NCBI RefSeq assembly: GCF_030929595.1
Contig: NZ_JAVFVR010000010.1
Coordinates: 186,001-250,000, forward strand
Direction: 5' to 3'
From: Flavobacterium sp. LHD-85
Lineage (GTDB): Bacteria; Bacteroidota; Bacteroidia; Flavobacteriales; Flavobacteriaceae
DNA: 64,000 nt
Position 1 is the stretch's first letter. The number at the start of each line of letters is the position of its first letter. Shown piece after piece: positions 36,068 through 45,346 of the stretch. The translations under genes and the position numbers were made by a program. The notes beneath the pieces are model-generated. The model searched no databases. It saw nothing but the letters and a program-made list of their open reading frames with translations, and was not told the origin of the DNA.

Positions 36068-36724
36068 TTATTTTTTTTCTTCTGAAGTTATTACCCCAGT
36101 TTTAATATCTGTCGTAATATGAGTATTTATTTGGGCAGACCCTTCTTCTATATTACTAGTATCATTATCACTTGCTCTTAACATTCTTATGAAATATAAT
36201 CTTGTCCATAAGTATCCGAATAGAAAACCTAAACATGCGTAATAGAGAATAATTAAAACAATTAAGGCATCATTATCAAGCTTTGTGCTCATTCTGATGA
36301 ATATGGCTGTCTTTTTAAGAAGAGGGATGATTTCATGAAGTTGAGTAAGTCCAAGTCCAAGAATTATTTTAGTTAGCCAATCACTAACTTGAAGCAAATT
36401 ATCATTACCAATATAACGTGATTTTGATTTTTCAGATTCAGCAATTATCGCAGGTCTTGGAATACCAAAAAGAAAACCAATCATACTTGTAAAAGCAAAA
36501 GCAGCACCCGCAATAAAAAGTAATGTAGAACATATTGAAAATACTTGCGCTCCTCTTCCTTTAGCTAACCCATTGGAACAACCTCCACAAACAAATAATA
36601 TAATACCAGCAATCCCGATAATGACTAAAAAAATAATAAATCTAAACGCTTTATTTTCTTTTTCATCTTCTAAATTTTGCTTCCGTGAATTTGTTCTGCT
36701 ATTACTTTTTAAAAGTTCCCACAT
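36068..36724 (-). CDS. Inner-membrane protein of unknown function
   Basis: A 218-residue protein with three clear hydrophobic regions: FIIFLVIIGIAGIILFVCGG (about 29-48), the segment around LLFIAGAAFAFTSMIGFLFG (about 69-88), and LIVLIILYYACLGFLFGYLW (about 153-172). The C-terminal tail is polar. It starts 6 bases after the upstream 148-residue gene, so they are probably coupled. Confidence 0.6.
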   Translation of the reverse strand: MWELLKSNSRTNSRKQNLEDEKENKAFRFIIFLVIIGIAGIILFVCGGCSNGLAKGRGAQVFSICSTLLFIAGAAFAFTSMIGFLFGIPRPAIIAESEKSKSRYIGNDNLLQVSDWLTKIILGLGLTQLHEIIPLLKKTAIFIRMSTKLDNDALIVLIILYYACLGFLFGYLWTRLYFIRMLRASDNDTSNIEEGSAQINTHITTDIKTGVITSEEKK

Positions 36725-36730
36725 ATATTT

Positions 36731-37177
36731 CTAATTTTTAAAAACAGTTTGTTTTTTATAATAAAAGAATAGTTTACGATTAAAACCTTCCCCTTGTTCT
36801 ACAGCTATTCTTATACTTCTTTTATTCTTTATCTTATTTATTGCTGCGCAAATAGTAGGAACGAATAACTCACCAGGCACTATTTTAACCATCTCTGACA
36901 ACCATTGACCACTATTAGAAACCAAATTGTTGCTTGTTGGCAAATTTTCTTTCTGAGACTTATCTGCTAGAAAATGTTTTATGTCATTATGTTTCTCCTC
37001 AGGAAATGAAGCATCTCCCGTATAAAAAATCCAATATTCATTTTTGACAGGCTCTACCAGAATAGCCGAATCTGGATTATGAATAACCTTGTTTAAAATA
37101 AATCCTACCTTAACAGGGTCTGAAGTGAATATCGCTGAAGTATATTCACTCAATAAATTTGAAGCTGTTTCTTTCAT
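36731..37177 (-). CDS. Soluble protein of unknown function (148 residues)
   Basis: No signal or membrane segment. Composition is ordinary for a mixed alpha/beta cytoplasmic protein (DSAILVEPVKNEYWIFYTGD). No family is recognised. It precedes the three-helix membrane protein by 6 bases and may work with it. Confidence 0.55.
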   Translation of the reverse strand: MKETASNLLSEYTSAIFTSDPVKVGFILNKVIHNPDSAILVEPVKNEYWIFYTGDASFPEEKHNDIKHFLADKSQKENLPTSNNLVSNSGQWLSEMVKIVPGELFVPTICAAINKIKNKRSIRIAVEQGEGFNRKLFFYYKKQTVFKN

Positions 37178-37226
37178 ATTCTAAGTGTTAGTTATTAAAT
37201 CTTACCATTTTTTATAAGAAGAGTTC

Positions 37227-37769
37227 TTAATTTGGACAAGCACATTGCTGCTCTTTACCAAAAAAAGAACAAATACTGAAACTAATAGGCTGACTTGCCG
37301 TCACATAAAAACAACCAAATAATTGCCAGCCTCCAGGCTTTAAAGTAAAAGGAACATGATCATAAACTGTATGCCCTTCATAAAGCCAGCTTTTCGTTAC
37401 GCAACCAGAAATTTCTTTGGAAGAATGTGTATTTGTGAGCCTATAATAACTATATCCCTGTACCACACATGAAAATTGATCTGCGAAATAATTATCCGCA
37501 CGTAGAAAATTTGTAGAAGAATCAGATATTAGATCAGCCTTGATCTTTATAAGTTTTAATGCCGTGTTGCCTTTTGAATCAATTGTACCTTTATCAAAAA
37601 ACTCTCTTGCTTTAGTTTTTTCATTTAATTGAACTCTGGCGCTTGAATCAACTTCGTTTTTATAAAGATGTTCCTGCTCTTCCGTTTTTTCGATGCCATG
37701 TTTTTCGTCTTTCTGATTACACCCAAAAAAAAGAATAATCAGCATTGCTGTAGTAATCTTCAATTTCAT
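37227..37769 (-). CDS. Lipoprotein of unknown function
   Basis: A lipoprotein signal (MLIILFFGCNQK) places the lipid-modified Cys at residue 17. The mature part starts with a charged linker rich in Glu and Lys, then a domain with several Cys (FSCVVQGYSYY, SGCVTKSW, LFGCFYVTA, QQCACPN). It is the first gene downstream of the response regulator after a 132-base gap containing a regulator-like site. No family is recognised. Confidence 0.65.
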   Translation of the reverse strand: MKLKITTAMLIILFFGCNQKDEKHGIEKTEEQEHLYKNEVDSSARVQLNEKTKAREFFDKGTIDSKGNTALKLIKIKADLISDSSTNFLRADNYFADQFSCVVQGYSYYRLTNTHSSKEISGCVTKSWLYEGHTVYDHVPFTLKPGGWQLFGCFYVTASQPISFSICSFFGKEQQCACPN

Positions 37770-37826
37770 ATTATGTTAGTTTAGTTATTTAGTTCTTTTG
37801 CTAAACAAGCTCAAAGAATTACATAG

Positions 37827-37893
37827 CTAAAGTACATTGGGAACGAAGTATGGTCTCGGGGAGATTTCCGGTCAGGAAGGGGGAAAATTCCTG
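37827..37893 (-). promoter_or_regulatory. Candidate activator site and -7 box upstream of the lipoprotein gene
   Basis: On the minus strand TACTTTAG (37834 to 37827) resembles TAnnTTTG but has no TTG at the usual -33 distance. Upstream is an unusually GC-rich block for this genome, with the perfect inverted repeat CAGGAA/TTCCTG (37873-37893) and a C-run. A -7 box without a -33 box, next to a GC-rich palindrome, suggests a promoter needing an activator, possibly the response regulator encoded next to it. Confidence 0.4.
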
Positions 37894-37901
37894 TTTTTGA
37901 A

Positions 37902-38552
37902 TTATAGCGAAATTAGCTGTAGACGAACCGCTTCTAAAGCCATACCAACACGGCTTTTCACATTTAATTTAACAAAGATAGCTTCGCGGTAGCCATCAAT
38001 TGTTTTTTCTGACAGGCACATTTTTGAAGCAATTTCTTTATAAGTCATATCGCTGCAGGCATGATGCAAGAATAACTGTTCGTTTGTTGTTAATTTTAAT
38101 TCTTTTTCATCATGGCACAGTAATCGTCTCAGATTCTTATTAACAGTATCACTATTATAATAACCATTGCTATTGATTTCTGTTAATGCTTTATCCAATT
38201 CGTTTGGATGAATGTCTTTCAAAAGGTACGAACAGCATCCAGCCTTTATCATTTTTATAATCGTGCGGTCATCATCTTTCATAGAAAGGGCGACTAGTTT
38301 TACATCTGGGTATTTTTTTGATAATAAAAGCGCCGTTTCCTCTCCATTCATAACAGGCATATTTACATCAATAAGTATAATGTGAGGAAATTGCAATGTG
38401 ACTTCTAGCTGATTGAAGAGATCTTTCCCGTTCAATGCTTCCATAATCACTTTTTTTCCAGAAAACCCATCAATGAGTGTTGCTAATGATCTCAAAAAAA
38501 GTTGCTGATCATCTGCAAGCGCAATAAAGATATTCTGGTTATGAGTTTCCAT
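37902..38552 (-). CDS. NarL/LuxR-family response regulator
   Basis: A 216-residue regulator. The receiver domain has the acidic pair D14-D15, phospho-acceptor Asp62 (IILIDVNMPVMNGEE), the Ser of LVALSMKDDD and Lys112 (LLKDIHP). The C-terminal LuxR-type helix-turn-helix (about 150-212) has MTYKEIASKMCLSEKTIDGY. It starts 5 bases after the histidine kinase, so they form a two-component pair. In contrast to the regulator at 3731, all phosphorylation residues are intact. Confidence 0.92.
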   Translation of the reverse strand: METHNQNIFIALADDQQLFLRSLATLIDGFSGKKVIMEALNGKDLFNQLEVTLQFPHIILIDVNMPVMNGEETALLLSKKYPDVKLVALSMKDDDRTIIKMIKAGCCSYLLKDIHPNELDKALTEINSNGYYNSDTVNKNLRRLLCHDEKELKLTTNEQLFLHHACSDMTYKEIASKMCLSEKTIDGYREAIFVKLNVKSRVGMALEAVRLQLISL

Positions 38553-38557
38553 TGATT

Positions 38558-39739
38558 TTATATTATCAATTTTAATATTGTTCCTTGTCCTGAATTTTCA
38601 ATCGATAGATGTCCGCCAAGCAAATTCATTCGGTCACGCATACTAGTAATACCTTGCCCATTGTGCTCATTTTTATATGAAATCCCGACACCATTATCCT
38701 GTATTATCATGCTAAATTGATTTGAATAATCTACTGAAATCATTATTGATGTAGCACTTGCATGTTTTAGAATATTATTCAAACCTTCTTTGGCTATCCT
38801 ATACAAGGTAAAAGCTGTTTTAGGTTCAAGGCTTGAATTACCAGTAACATTAAGTGATATAGAATGTGTTCCTATATTTTTAATTAAAGTGAGATCATCA
38901 TTCAATGCATTTTCAAGATTGAAGCTATGAAGATTTTCACTATAAAGATGATTTGAAATATTACGGAGATCAACAATAGCTTTTGTTACAAGCTCAACTG
39001 TTTCATTAAGTTTTCCGCCAGACTCATCTTTTATCTTTTCAAGTAAATGAAGATTAAGTTTAATGATCGACAATGTTTGACCGACTCCATCATGAATTTC
39101 TTGCGAAATTTCATGAAAGGCATTCTTGCGTTTTTCTTCGGCAAGAAGAATACTGTTTTCTGCCAGTTTTTTAAATGCAGAATTCTTTCCTGTTTCAAAT
39201 ACATATGACACAAAAAACACAATTAGAATTAATCCAACTAAACAATTTATAGCTAGTGAATTTTTCCAACTTAAATCATAATGTAATGGAAACGAATAAC
39301 CTAATTTGTCTGAAATTCCAAAATATAATGCAATAACTGTATTAATCAAAAGCCAAATTACTCCTGTTTTTCTTCCATTCATTAACAAGGCAACTACTGG
39401 TGATGTTGCGAGCCAAGGCAAAACTGGAGAGATTAGTCCGCCAGAAAAATAAATGGAAATAAAAACGGCTGATACCCCTATAAAGACATAAAAGTTGATA
39501 ATAAATAAAAGTGGTAAATTCTTTTTTACAGCAAAAAGTAATAACAAATGCAGTATTGCAGCAGTAATTAAACTAAGCGTTCCTTCGTTCATTTTAATAG
39601 TTACCGTAATGAATGCATAATCAAGGTCAAACAAAAAGGTAATCAAGATTATGTTTACTACAAGCTTATACTTAAGTAGTACTTCCGGCAATTCTTGCTT
39701 CTCTAAGGGAATAAAATATAATGTTAGTTTTTTTAGCAT
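38558..39739 (-). CDS. Membrane sensor histidine kinase (HisKA_3 / HPK7 type)
   Basis: A 393-residue kinase. The N-terminal about 185 residues hold about six transmembrane helices with no large extracellular loop, suggesting that it senses a membrane or intracellular cue. The phospho-accepting His216 lies in EISQEIHDGVGQTLS. The ATPase domain shows the N-box EGLNNILKHA, the G1 box DNGVGI and the G2 block GQGITSMRDR. It lies between the FAD oxidoreductase (6-base gap) and its response regulator (5-base gap). Confidence 0.9.
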   Translation of the reverse strand: MLKKLTLYFIPLEKQELPEVLLKYKLVVNIILITFLFDLDYAFITVTIKMNEGTLSLITAAILHLLLLFAVKKNLPLLFIINFYVFIGVSAVFISIYFSGGLISPVLPWLATSPVVALLMNGRKTGVIWLLINTVIALYFGISDKLGYSFPLHYDLSWKNSLAINCLVGLILIVFFVSYVFETGKNSAFKKLAENSILLAEEKRKNAFHEISQEIHDGVGQTLSIIKLNLHLLEKIKDESGGKLNETVELVTKAIVDLRNISNHLYSENLHSFNLENALNDDLTLIKNIGTHSISLNVTGNSSLEPKTAFTLYRIAKEGLNNILKHASATSIMISVDYSNQFSMIIQDNGVGISYKNEHNGQGITSMRDRMNLLGGHLSIENSGQGTILKLII

Positions 39740-39745
39740 CTCTAT

Positions 39746-41509
39746 TTATTTTTTAAACAAATAAATAATATAGTTTAGCAATTTTACCCACCATATTTCA
39801 TGAGACTTCCAGGATAATCCTTTTTTATACCTTCTTTTATCGAGGTATTTTGAAAAAAGCAACCATTTAGGTTCATGAATATCCCATATTTCACAATACT
39901 TAGCTTTACTTCCGCTAACATCTATAATATTGTTTGTAGCTCTGCGTGCGGCCTCATTAGCTCCTTCCATAGTAGCCAAATCAGTAAATGATCTAACATA
40001 ATCTGAAGCCAAGAAAAGATTAGAAATTGAGGTACGAGAATCATTGCGTATTGACCAAGTATTAATTTCGTTAACCAGCAATGGTTCTTCATTTTCATGC
40101 ACTGAATTCTTGCCATATGGGGCCGGCATATTCATAATAGTATTAGATTTTCTCTTTTCACTATTAAAAAGATCTTCACTAAATATTATTGAATCATCAA
40201 TAAAAGCCATAAACATGTTTTCATCTGCTAGTATAACCTCTGGCGTATTAAAAGAGATTTTAAGCTGATGCCAAACTTCGAGAATCACTTCCCATCTTGT
40301 ACAATTATGTGCAGGTTTATCAACTAGGACTCCTTTTCTTTCCCAATTACTTACATCTACAGATATTATTCCTTTAACATAGCCATCACCATAATCAGAA
40401 AGATTCACATTCCAAAATTGTGCTTGTGAGATTGCCGTTAACGACCAAGGACTATCTGATAAAATTATATGTCCATCCACAATTTTCACATCCTCTCTTA
40501 AATAAAACTGTATTCCGTTCATCCAAACAACAGATTTTTTAAGTGTATCGGTAAATTTTAAATTTGGATCTAATTCTAATAAATGTTGCCTATTCAAAAT
40601 TGGCGCCGCTCTTTCAACTGGGACTGCACATATAAAATAGTCTGCTTCATGAGTGGATACCAAACCATCTTTTTTGATTTTAACAGACGTTATTTTTCTT
40701 TCTTTAACCTCAAAATCTACTGCTTCACAAGCAAAGTTAAAATCAACATTTTTTAATTTTAAGTAATCTAGCCAAGGTGTAAGCCATTTCTCGTTTGTTG
40801 GGCCCGACAAAATCCTATCGGTATGCCTTGTTGGATCAACCATGTTGAACATTAATTGCACTAAAATATCTCCATTGGTTTTAGTGTTGCAGGTTTCAGC
40901 TTTTGCTGCAACTAAAGTTCTAGTAAGGCCGTCTACAAATACAGTTCTGTAAGCTTCGCTATGTACTGCTGCTTCGGTAAATTCCCACCATCCTGTACGT
41001 TCATATTCATTAAATCGTCTATCCTTACAGCTTGTCAGTAACTGCCATAATTTTAGAACTATTAAGTTTTTTTCTTCCTTGCTTAATCCGGTATCAAAAA
41101 TTTTGATTTTTTCAAGTAAATCTTTAAGTCCTTTGATAGAACGTGGTAGATGGCTTGGCAAAACAATAGGAATCGTATTCGCTCTTGCCATCATCATATT
41201 TGGACAGTCAACTAAATTATCTGCAACACACTTTTCGTTTAAATCTCCCTTAAAAGGTATGCGCTTCATTGTATCAATGATATGCTTATAAAAACCAGGA
41301 AAAAAACGAAAACCATGTTCGCCTGGTAATTCTTTACTTGGAGATGTTGCTGTTCCCTTTATCGGAATACTTCTGGCTTTTCCACCACATAGTGTTTCTT
41401 GGCGCTCAAATACAGTTACTTTAAATCCGCGCTCAACAAGTTCATGAGCGGCACTCATTCCTGCAACTCCACCGCCAATAATAATTACGTGTTTTTCATT
41501 TTCGTTCAT
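39746..41509 (-). CDS. FAD-dependent oxidoreductase of the amine oxidase / phytoene desaturase superfamily
   Basis: A 587-residue flavoprotein. The N-terminal Rossmann motif is IIGGGVAGMSAAHELVERGF (residues 10-29), followed by VFERQETLCGGKA, typical of carotenoid-desaturase-like enzymes. The C-terminal FAD motif is NLFLASDYVRSFTDLATMEG then ANEAARRATN. A final hydrophobic stretch (WWVKLLNYIIYLF) may anchor it to the membrane. No carotenoid or hopanoid gene is nearby, so the substrate is unknown. It is the first gene of a tight operon with a histidine kinase and a response regulator. Confidence 0.8.
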   Translation of the reverse strand: MNENEKHVIIIGGGVAGMSAAHELVERGFKVTVFERQETLCGGKARSIPIKGTATSPSKELPGEHGFRFFPGFYKHIIDTMKRIPFKGDLNEKCVADNLVDCPNMMMARANTIPIVLPSHLPRSIKGLKDLLEKIKIFDTGLSKEEKNLIVLKLWQLLTSCKDRRFNEYERTGWWEFTEAAVHSEAYRTVFVDGLTRTLVAAKAETCNTKTNGDILVQLMFNMVDPTRHTDRILSGPTNEKWLTPWLDYLKLKNVDFNFACEAVDFEVKERKITSVKIKKDGLVSTHEADYFICAVPVERAAPILNRQHLLELDPNLKFTDTLKKSVVWMNGIQFYLREDVKIVDGHIILSDSPWSLTAISQAQFWNVNLSDYGDGYVKGIISVDVSNWERKGVLVDKPAHNCTRWEVILEVWHQLKISFNTPEVILADENMFMAFIDDSIIFSEDLFNSEKRKSNTIMNMPAPYGKNSVHENEEPLLVNEINTWSIRNDSRTSISNLFLASDYVRSFTDLATMEGANEAARRATNNIIDVSGSKAKYCEIWDIHEPKWLLFSKYLDKRRYKKGLSWKSHEIWWVKLLNYIIYLFKK

Positions 41510-41941
41510 TTGGGGCGTTTTCTATGATTTTAGGCATGAATCACCAAAAATCATTATTCAAGTAAATGTATTTCAATAAAATAAGATACAGCCACGTAAA
41601 AACACCTGATTATAATGCCTCAAATGATTCAAAAGAACTAGCAAGAACTTTTTACACAATACTGTAACTCTAAGAACAGCACCTTCTAAACTTCATTGCC
41701 AATAAAACATCTTATTCTTATTTTTTTAATACTTTTTTTACATAAAATATTTTTTACCGCTAAAAAAGTCATTAAAATACATTCTCAGGACATTATTGCA
41801 CCCAAAAACGTATTTTATTTCTCCTTCCAAAAATCATTATTAGTCAATTTTGCACACGAAATTACTGAAGACCTCCACATAAAACAATGTCATAAGTAAT
41901 TTCCAAAACTAACTATTCAATTAACCAAATTACCAACCGAA
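41510..41941. other. 432-base divergent intergenic region
   Basis: It lies between the FAD oxidoreductase operon (minus) and SusC A (plus), so it must hold both promoters. I see no exact TAnnTTTG box; CAATTTTG near 41846-41853 is one mismatch away. A 67-codon frame at 41696-41899 lacks any recognisable feature and is not called. Confidence 0.4.
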
Positions 41942-44900
41942 ATGACAAATTTTAACAGGATTAAAATGGGTCCTAACGGTGTGTCTGGATTTAGTTTGAA
42001 AACAAAATTGATGCTATTCTGTGTCTTGTTTTCATTATCCCAAATCCACGGATACGCTCTTAGTTCCAAAGGCGTGGCAAAATCGCAAAATGTACAACAG
42101 CAAAAAAGCATTACCGGACAGGTCAATGATGAAAATGGTATGCCGCTCCCAGGTGTGACCATTTTGGAAAAAGGAAGTAAAAATGCTGCCTTAACAGATT
42201 TTGATGGAAAATTTTCTTTAAAAGTAGAAAATGAAAACGCCGTATTGGTATTCTCTTTTATGGGTTATACCAATACTGAACTTTCCGTAAAAGGAAAAAC
42301 TACCGTAAATGTAAAAATGCAAAGAGCAACAGCTTCGTTAGAAGAAGTCGTGGTTGTTGGATACGGTAAAATGAAGAAAAAGGATTTAACAGGAGCAATT
42401 GCTCAGGTTTCTCCTGATAGATTAGTAAATCAAAATCCGCAGACCGTTCAGGATATCTTAAGGGGTACTCCTGGTGTACGAGTAGGTTATGATCCTTCTG
42501 CAAAAGGAGGCGGGAAAATACAAATTCGCGGGCAGACTTCAGTCTATACGGCCAGTACAAATAAGGATGAAAAAAGTGGGCCTCACAATGCACCGCTTAT
42601 TATTCTTGACGGAATGCAATTTTATGGTGAGCTTTCAGAAATTAACCCTGACGATATTGCACAACTTGACATTTTAAAAGATGCTTCGGCCTCATCTGTT
42701 TACGGTTCGAGAGCGGCTGCAGGAGTTATTCTTATCTCAACCAAAAAGGGTAAAACAGGCAAACCTATGGTAAGTTTTACCACAAACACAACCATTAGCA
42801 ACAAGAGCGCTTATCGTAGTGTGTATTCTCCAGAAGGATATTTAAAATACCGCGAAGATTGGGAAACTGCTCAAACTTATGGCGTTAACCCTGCTACAGG
42901 AAATTATGAAGCCTTTATAGCAGGAACAGTAGCAAATGGCAGACCTGGCTATTTTTCAAATCCAAACGATTTGGCTAAATGGGGCATTACAGAAGCGCAA
43001 TGGCTAGCGTATCAGCCTGCTGCTCAAACAACAGGAAAAAGCAGTAAAGAAGTATGGGGAAATCGTTTAGGATTAAATTTCGATCCTTCGCTGATGGCAA
43101 ATTTCCTAGCCAACAAAACACATGACTGGAGTAACAGCTCGTTTAGAACAGGAATTAATCATGATAATAATTTGAGCATTTCTGGAGCTAGCGATAGAGT
43201 AAATTATTATATGTCTTTTGGCTATTTAACTTCAGAGGGAGCAATTGTAGGAAATGATTATAAATCTGCTCGTTCTAACATGAAAGTTGATGCAAAAGTT
43301 ACAGATTGGCTTGACCTTGGACTAAACGTTAATTTCCAAGATCGATCAGACGGAGATGTTACTCCTTCTTTAGACACGCGTTCTGGGTTTAATAATATGA
43401 TGAGAACCAGTCCGTTTGGAACTTTTATAGATGCAAATGGAAACTATGAAAGACAGCCGATGGGGAAAAATGTTTCTGGACAGAATTATAACTATTACTA
43501 CGAGCGCCAATTTATTGAAAAAGAGACAGGATATACCACATTGAATACTATTTTCAATGCTAAAGTAAGTCTGCCAGCAGGCATTACTTATACATTTAAT
43601 ATTGCTCCTCGTTACCAATTTTTTCACGACCGTTATTTCAGATCTACTCAGAATCCAAACTGGCCTGCAGCTACTACAGGGGTAAACAGAAATAATTCGA
43701 CAAGATTTGATTATAACTTGAATAACACCATAACTTGGGATTATACAATTGCTCAAAAACATCACATTATTGCCACTTTTGTTCAGGAAGCGGAAGAACG
43801 CCGTTATTGGTCAGATGAGACAGATGCATATAATATTCAGCCTTCAGATGCTTTAGGATTTCACTATGTGAATACGGCAACAATGGCAAATAGTGCTATT
43901 AGATCAAACGACACGCATGAAACAGCTGATGCATTAATGGCTAGACTTTTCTACTCGTTTGATAATCGTTATATGCTTACAGCTACTATACGCCGTGACG
44001 GGTACTCTGCATTTGGAGCTTCAAATCCTTATGCTGTTTTCCCATCCTTTGGAGTTGCATGGAACTTTAAAAATGAGAAATGGTTTAATTGGGAAGCGAT
44101 GAGCACCGGTAAACTACGTTTGTCTTGGGGGCAAAATGGAAATAGAACTCTTGTAGATCCGTACGTTTCTTTAGCAAACTTGGTAAATACAGGAACAATG
44201 GGGTATCTAGACGCGTCAGGAAAAGCGCTTGAAATAAAATATTTATCTCTTGATCGTATGGCAAATCCTAATTTGGAATGGGAAAAAACAACATCAACAA
44301 ACATTGGTCTTGATTTAGGTTTCTTGCATGATCGTATTACTGCTACTATTGACGCCTACAAATCATCTACCCATGACATGATTATGAGCCAATCTTTACC
44401 TGGTTTTACAGGGTTTTCAACAATTGCCACTAACCTTGGGGAGGTGCAAAATCAAGGTATAGAATTAAGCCTTAACACTCTTAACATGAAAAGGCCAAAT
44501 TTTGAATGGCGCACTTCATTCGGAATCTCTTATAACGAGAATAAGATTGTGTCATTGTATGGCAATATGGTAGATATTAAGGATGCAAGCGGTAATGTTG
44601 TTGGAAAAAAAGAAGGAGATGACTCAGCTAATGGATGGTTTATAGGAAGACCAATTACTCAAATCTGGGATTATAAAGTAACCGGAATTTGGCAGAAAGA
44701 GGAATGGAAAGAGGCTCAAAAATACGGACAGCGTCCTGGAGATCCAAAAGTAGCGAACAGCTATACAGCAGATGATGTAGATGCAGTAGATGCAGATGGA
44801 AATCCTTATAAAAAAGCCGTTTATAATGAAAAAGACAAACAGTTTTTAGGAAATTCAAATCCTCCAGTGCAATGGATGCTACGTAACGATTTCAAAATTT

Positions 44901-45334
44901 ATAAAAATTGGGATTTAGGCATTAGTATGTATGCAAATATGGGAGGCAAATCTCTTGATTCCAATTATATGAACACCTTCAACGATTCTAGTTTGTATAA
45001 ATTCAACTTTAATCCATATCTGAATCCGTATTGGACACTTGACAACCCAACAAATGAATGGGCACGTCTTGATGCAAAGGGACCTGCAGGAACTCCAGTT
45101 GCACCAGGAAGATTGTATGATAGAAGTTTTATTCGTCTAGACAATATCTCGTTAGCTTATACCCTTCCTAGAGATCTTATGGATAAAGTGCATATTAAAA
45201 GTATAAAAATCTACGCTTCAGTTCAGAATGTTGCAACATGGGCTGCTTCTAAAGAATGGAAATATTATGGAGATCCAGAAACAGGCGGACTGGCTACGAG
45301 ACAGTTTAATTTAGGTTTTAATTTCCAACTTTAA
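41942..45334 (+). CDS. SusC/RagA-type TonB-dependent outer-membrane receptor (pair A)
   Basis: A 1130-residue receptor of usual SusC length. After the signal region (about 20-40), a carboxypeptidase-regulatory-like domain (56-126; ITGQVNDENGMPLPGVTILE) precedes the SusC signature and TonB-box region EEVVVVGYG (134-142), the plug (PLIILDGMQFYG; ILKDASASSVYGSRAAAGVI) and a 22-strand barrel ending LGFNFQL. It imports oligosaccharides with the SusD partner that starts 12 bases downstream. A start at Met9 is possible. Confidence 0.93.
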   Translation: MTNFNRIKMGPNGVSGFSLKTKLMLFCVLFSLSQIHGYALSSKGVAKSQNVQQQKSITGQVNDENGMPLPGVTILEKGSKNAALTDFDGKFSLKVENENAVLVFSFMGYTNTELSVKGKTTVNVKMQRATASLEEVVVVGYGKMKKKDLTGAIAQVSPDRLVNQNPQTVQDILRGTPGVRVGYDPSAKGGGKIQIRGQTSVYTASTNKDEKSGPHNAPLIILDGMQFYGELSEINPDDIAQLDILKDASASSVYGSRAAAGVILISTKKGKTGKPMVSFTTNTTISNKSAYRSVYSPEGYLKYREDWETAQTYGVNPATGNYEAFIAGTVANGRPGYFSNPNDLAKWGITEAQWLAYQPAAQTTGKSSKEVWGNRLGLNFDPSLMANFLANKTHDWSNSSFRTGINHDNNLSISGASDRVNYYMSFGYLTSEGAIVGNDYKSARSNMKVDAKVTDWLDLGLNVNFQDRSDGDVTPSLDTRSGFNNMMRTSPFGTFIDANGNYERQPMGKNVSGQNYNYYYERQFIEKETGYTTLNTIFNAKVSLPAGITYTFNIAPRYQFFHDRYFRSTQNPNWPAATTGVNRNNSTRFDYNLNNTITWDYTIAQKHHIIATFVQEAEERRYWSDETDAYNIQPSDALGFHYVNTATMANSAIRSNDTHETADALMARLFYSFDNRYMLTATIRRDGYSAFGASNPYAVFPSFGVAWNFKNEKWFNWEAMSTGKLRLSWGQNGNRTLVDPYVSLANLVNTGTMGYLDASGKALEIKYLSLDRMANPNLEWEKTTSTNIGLDLGFLHDRITATIDAYKSSTHDMIMSQSLPGFTGFSTIATNLGEVQNQGIELSLNTLNMKRPNFEWRTSFGISYNENKIVSLYGNMVDIKDASGNVVGKKEGDDSANGWFIGRPITQIWDYKVTGIWQKEEWKEAQKYGQRPGDPKVANSYTADDVDAVDADGNPYKKAVYNEKDKQFLGNSNPPVQWMLRNDFKIYKNWDLGISMYANMGGKSLDSNYMNTFNDSSLYKFNFNPYLNPYWTLDNPTNEWARLDAKGPAGTPVAPGRLYDRSFIRLDNISLAYTLPRDLMDKVHIKSIKIYASVQNVATWAASKEWKYYGDPETGGLATRQFNLGFNFQL

Positions 45335-45346
45335 AATTACTCAACA

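Noticed and set aside
39746..41509. Carotenoid phytoene desaturase (CrtI)
   Set aside because: Superfamily fits, but no crt genes are nearby and the sequence is not close enough to name; left as a general FAD oxidoreductase.
41696..41899. 67-codon frame before SusC A
   Set aside because: Phe/Ile/Lys-rich translation of AT-rich intergenic DNA, no start context or family features.
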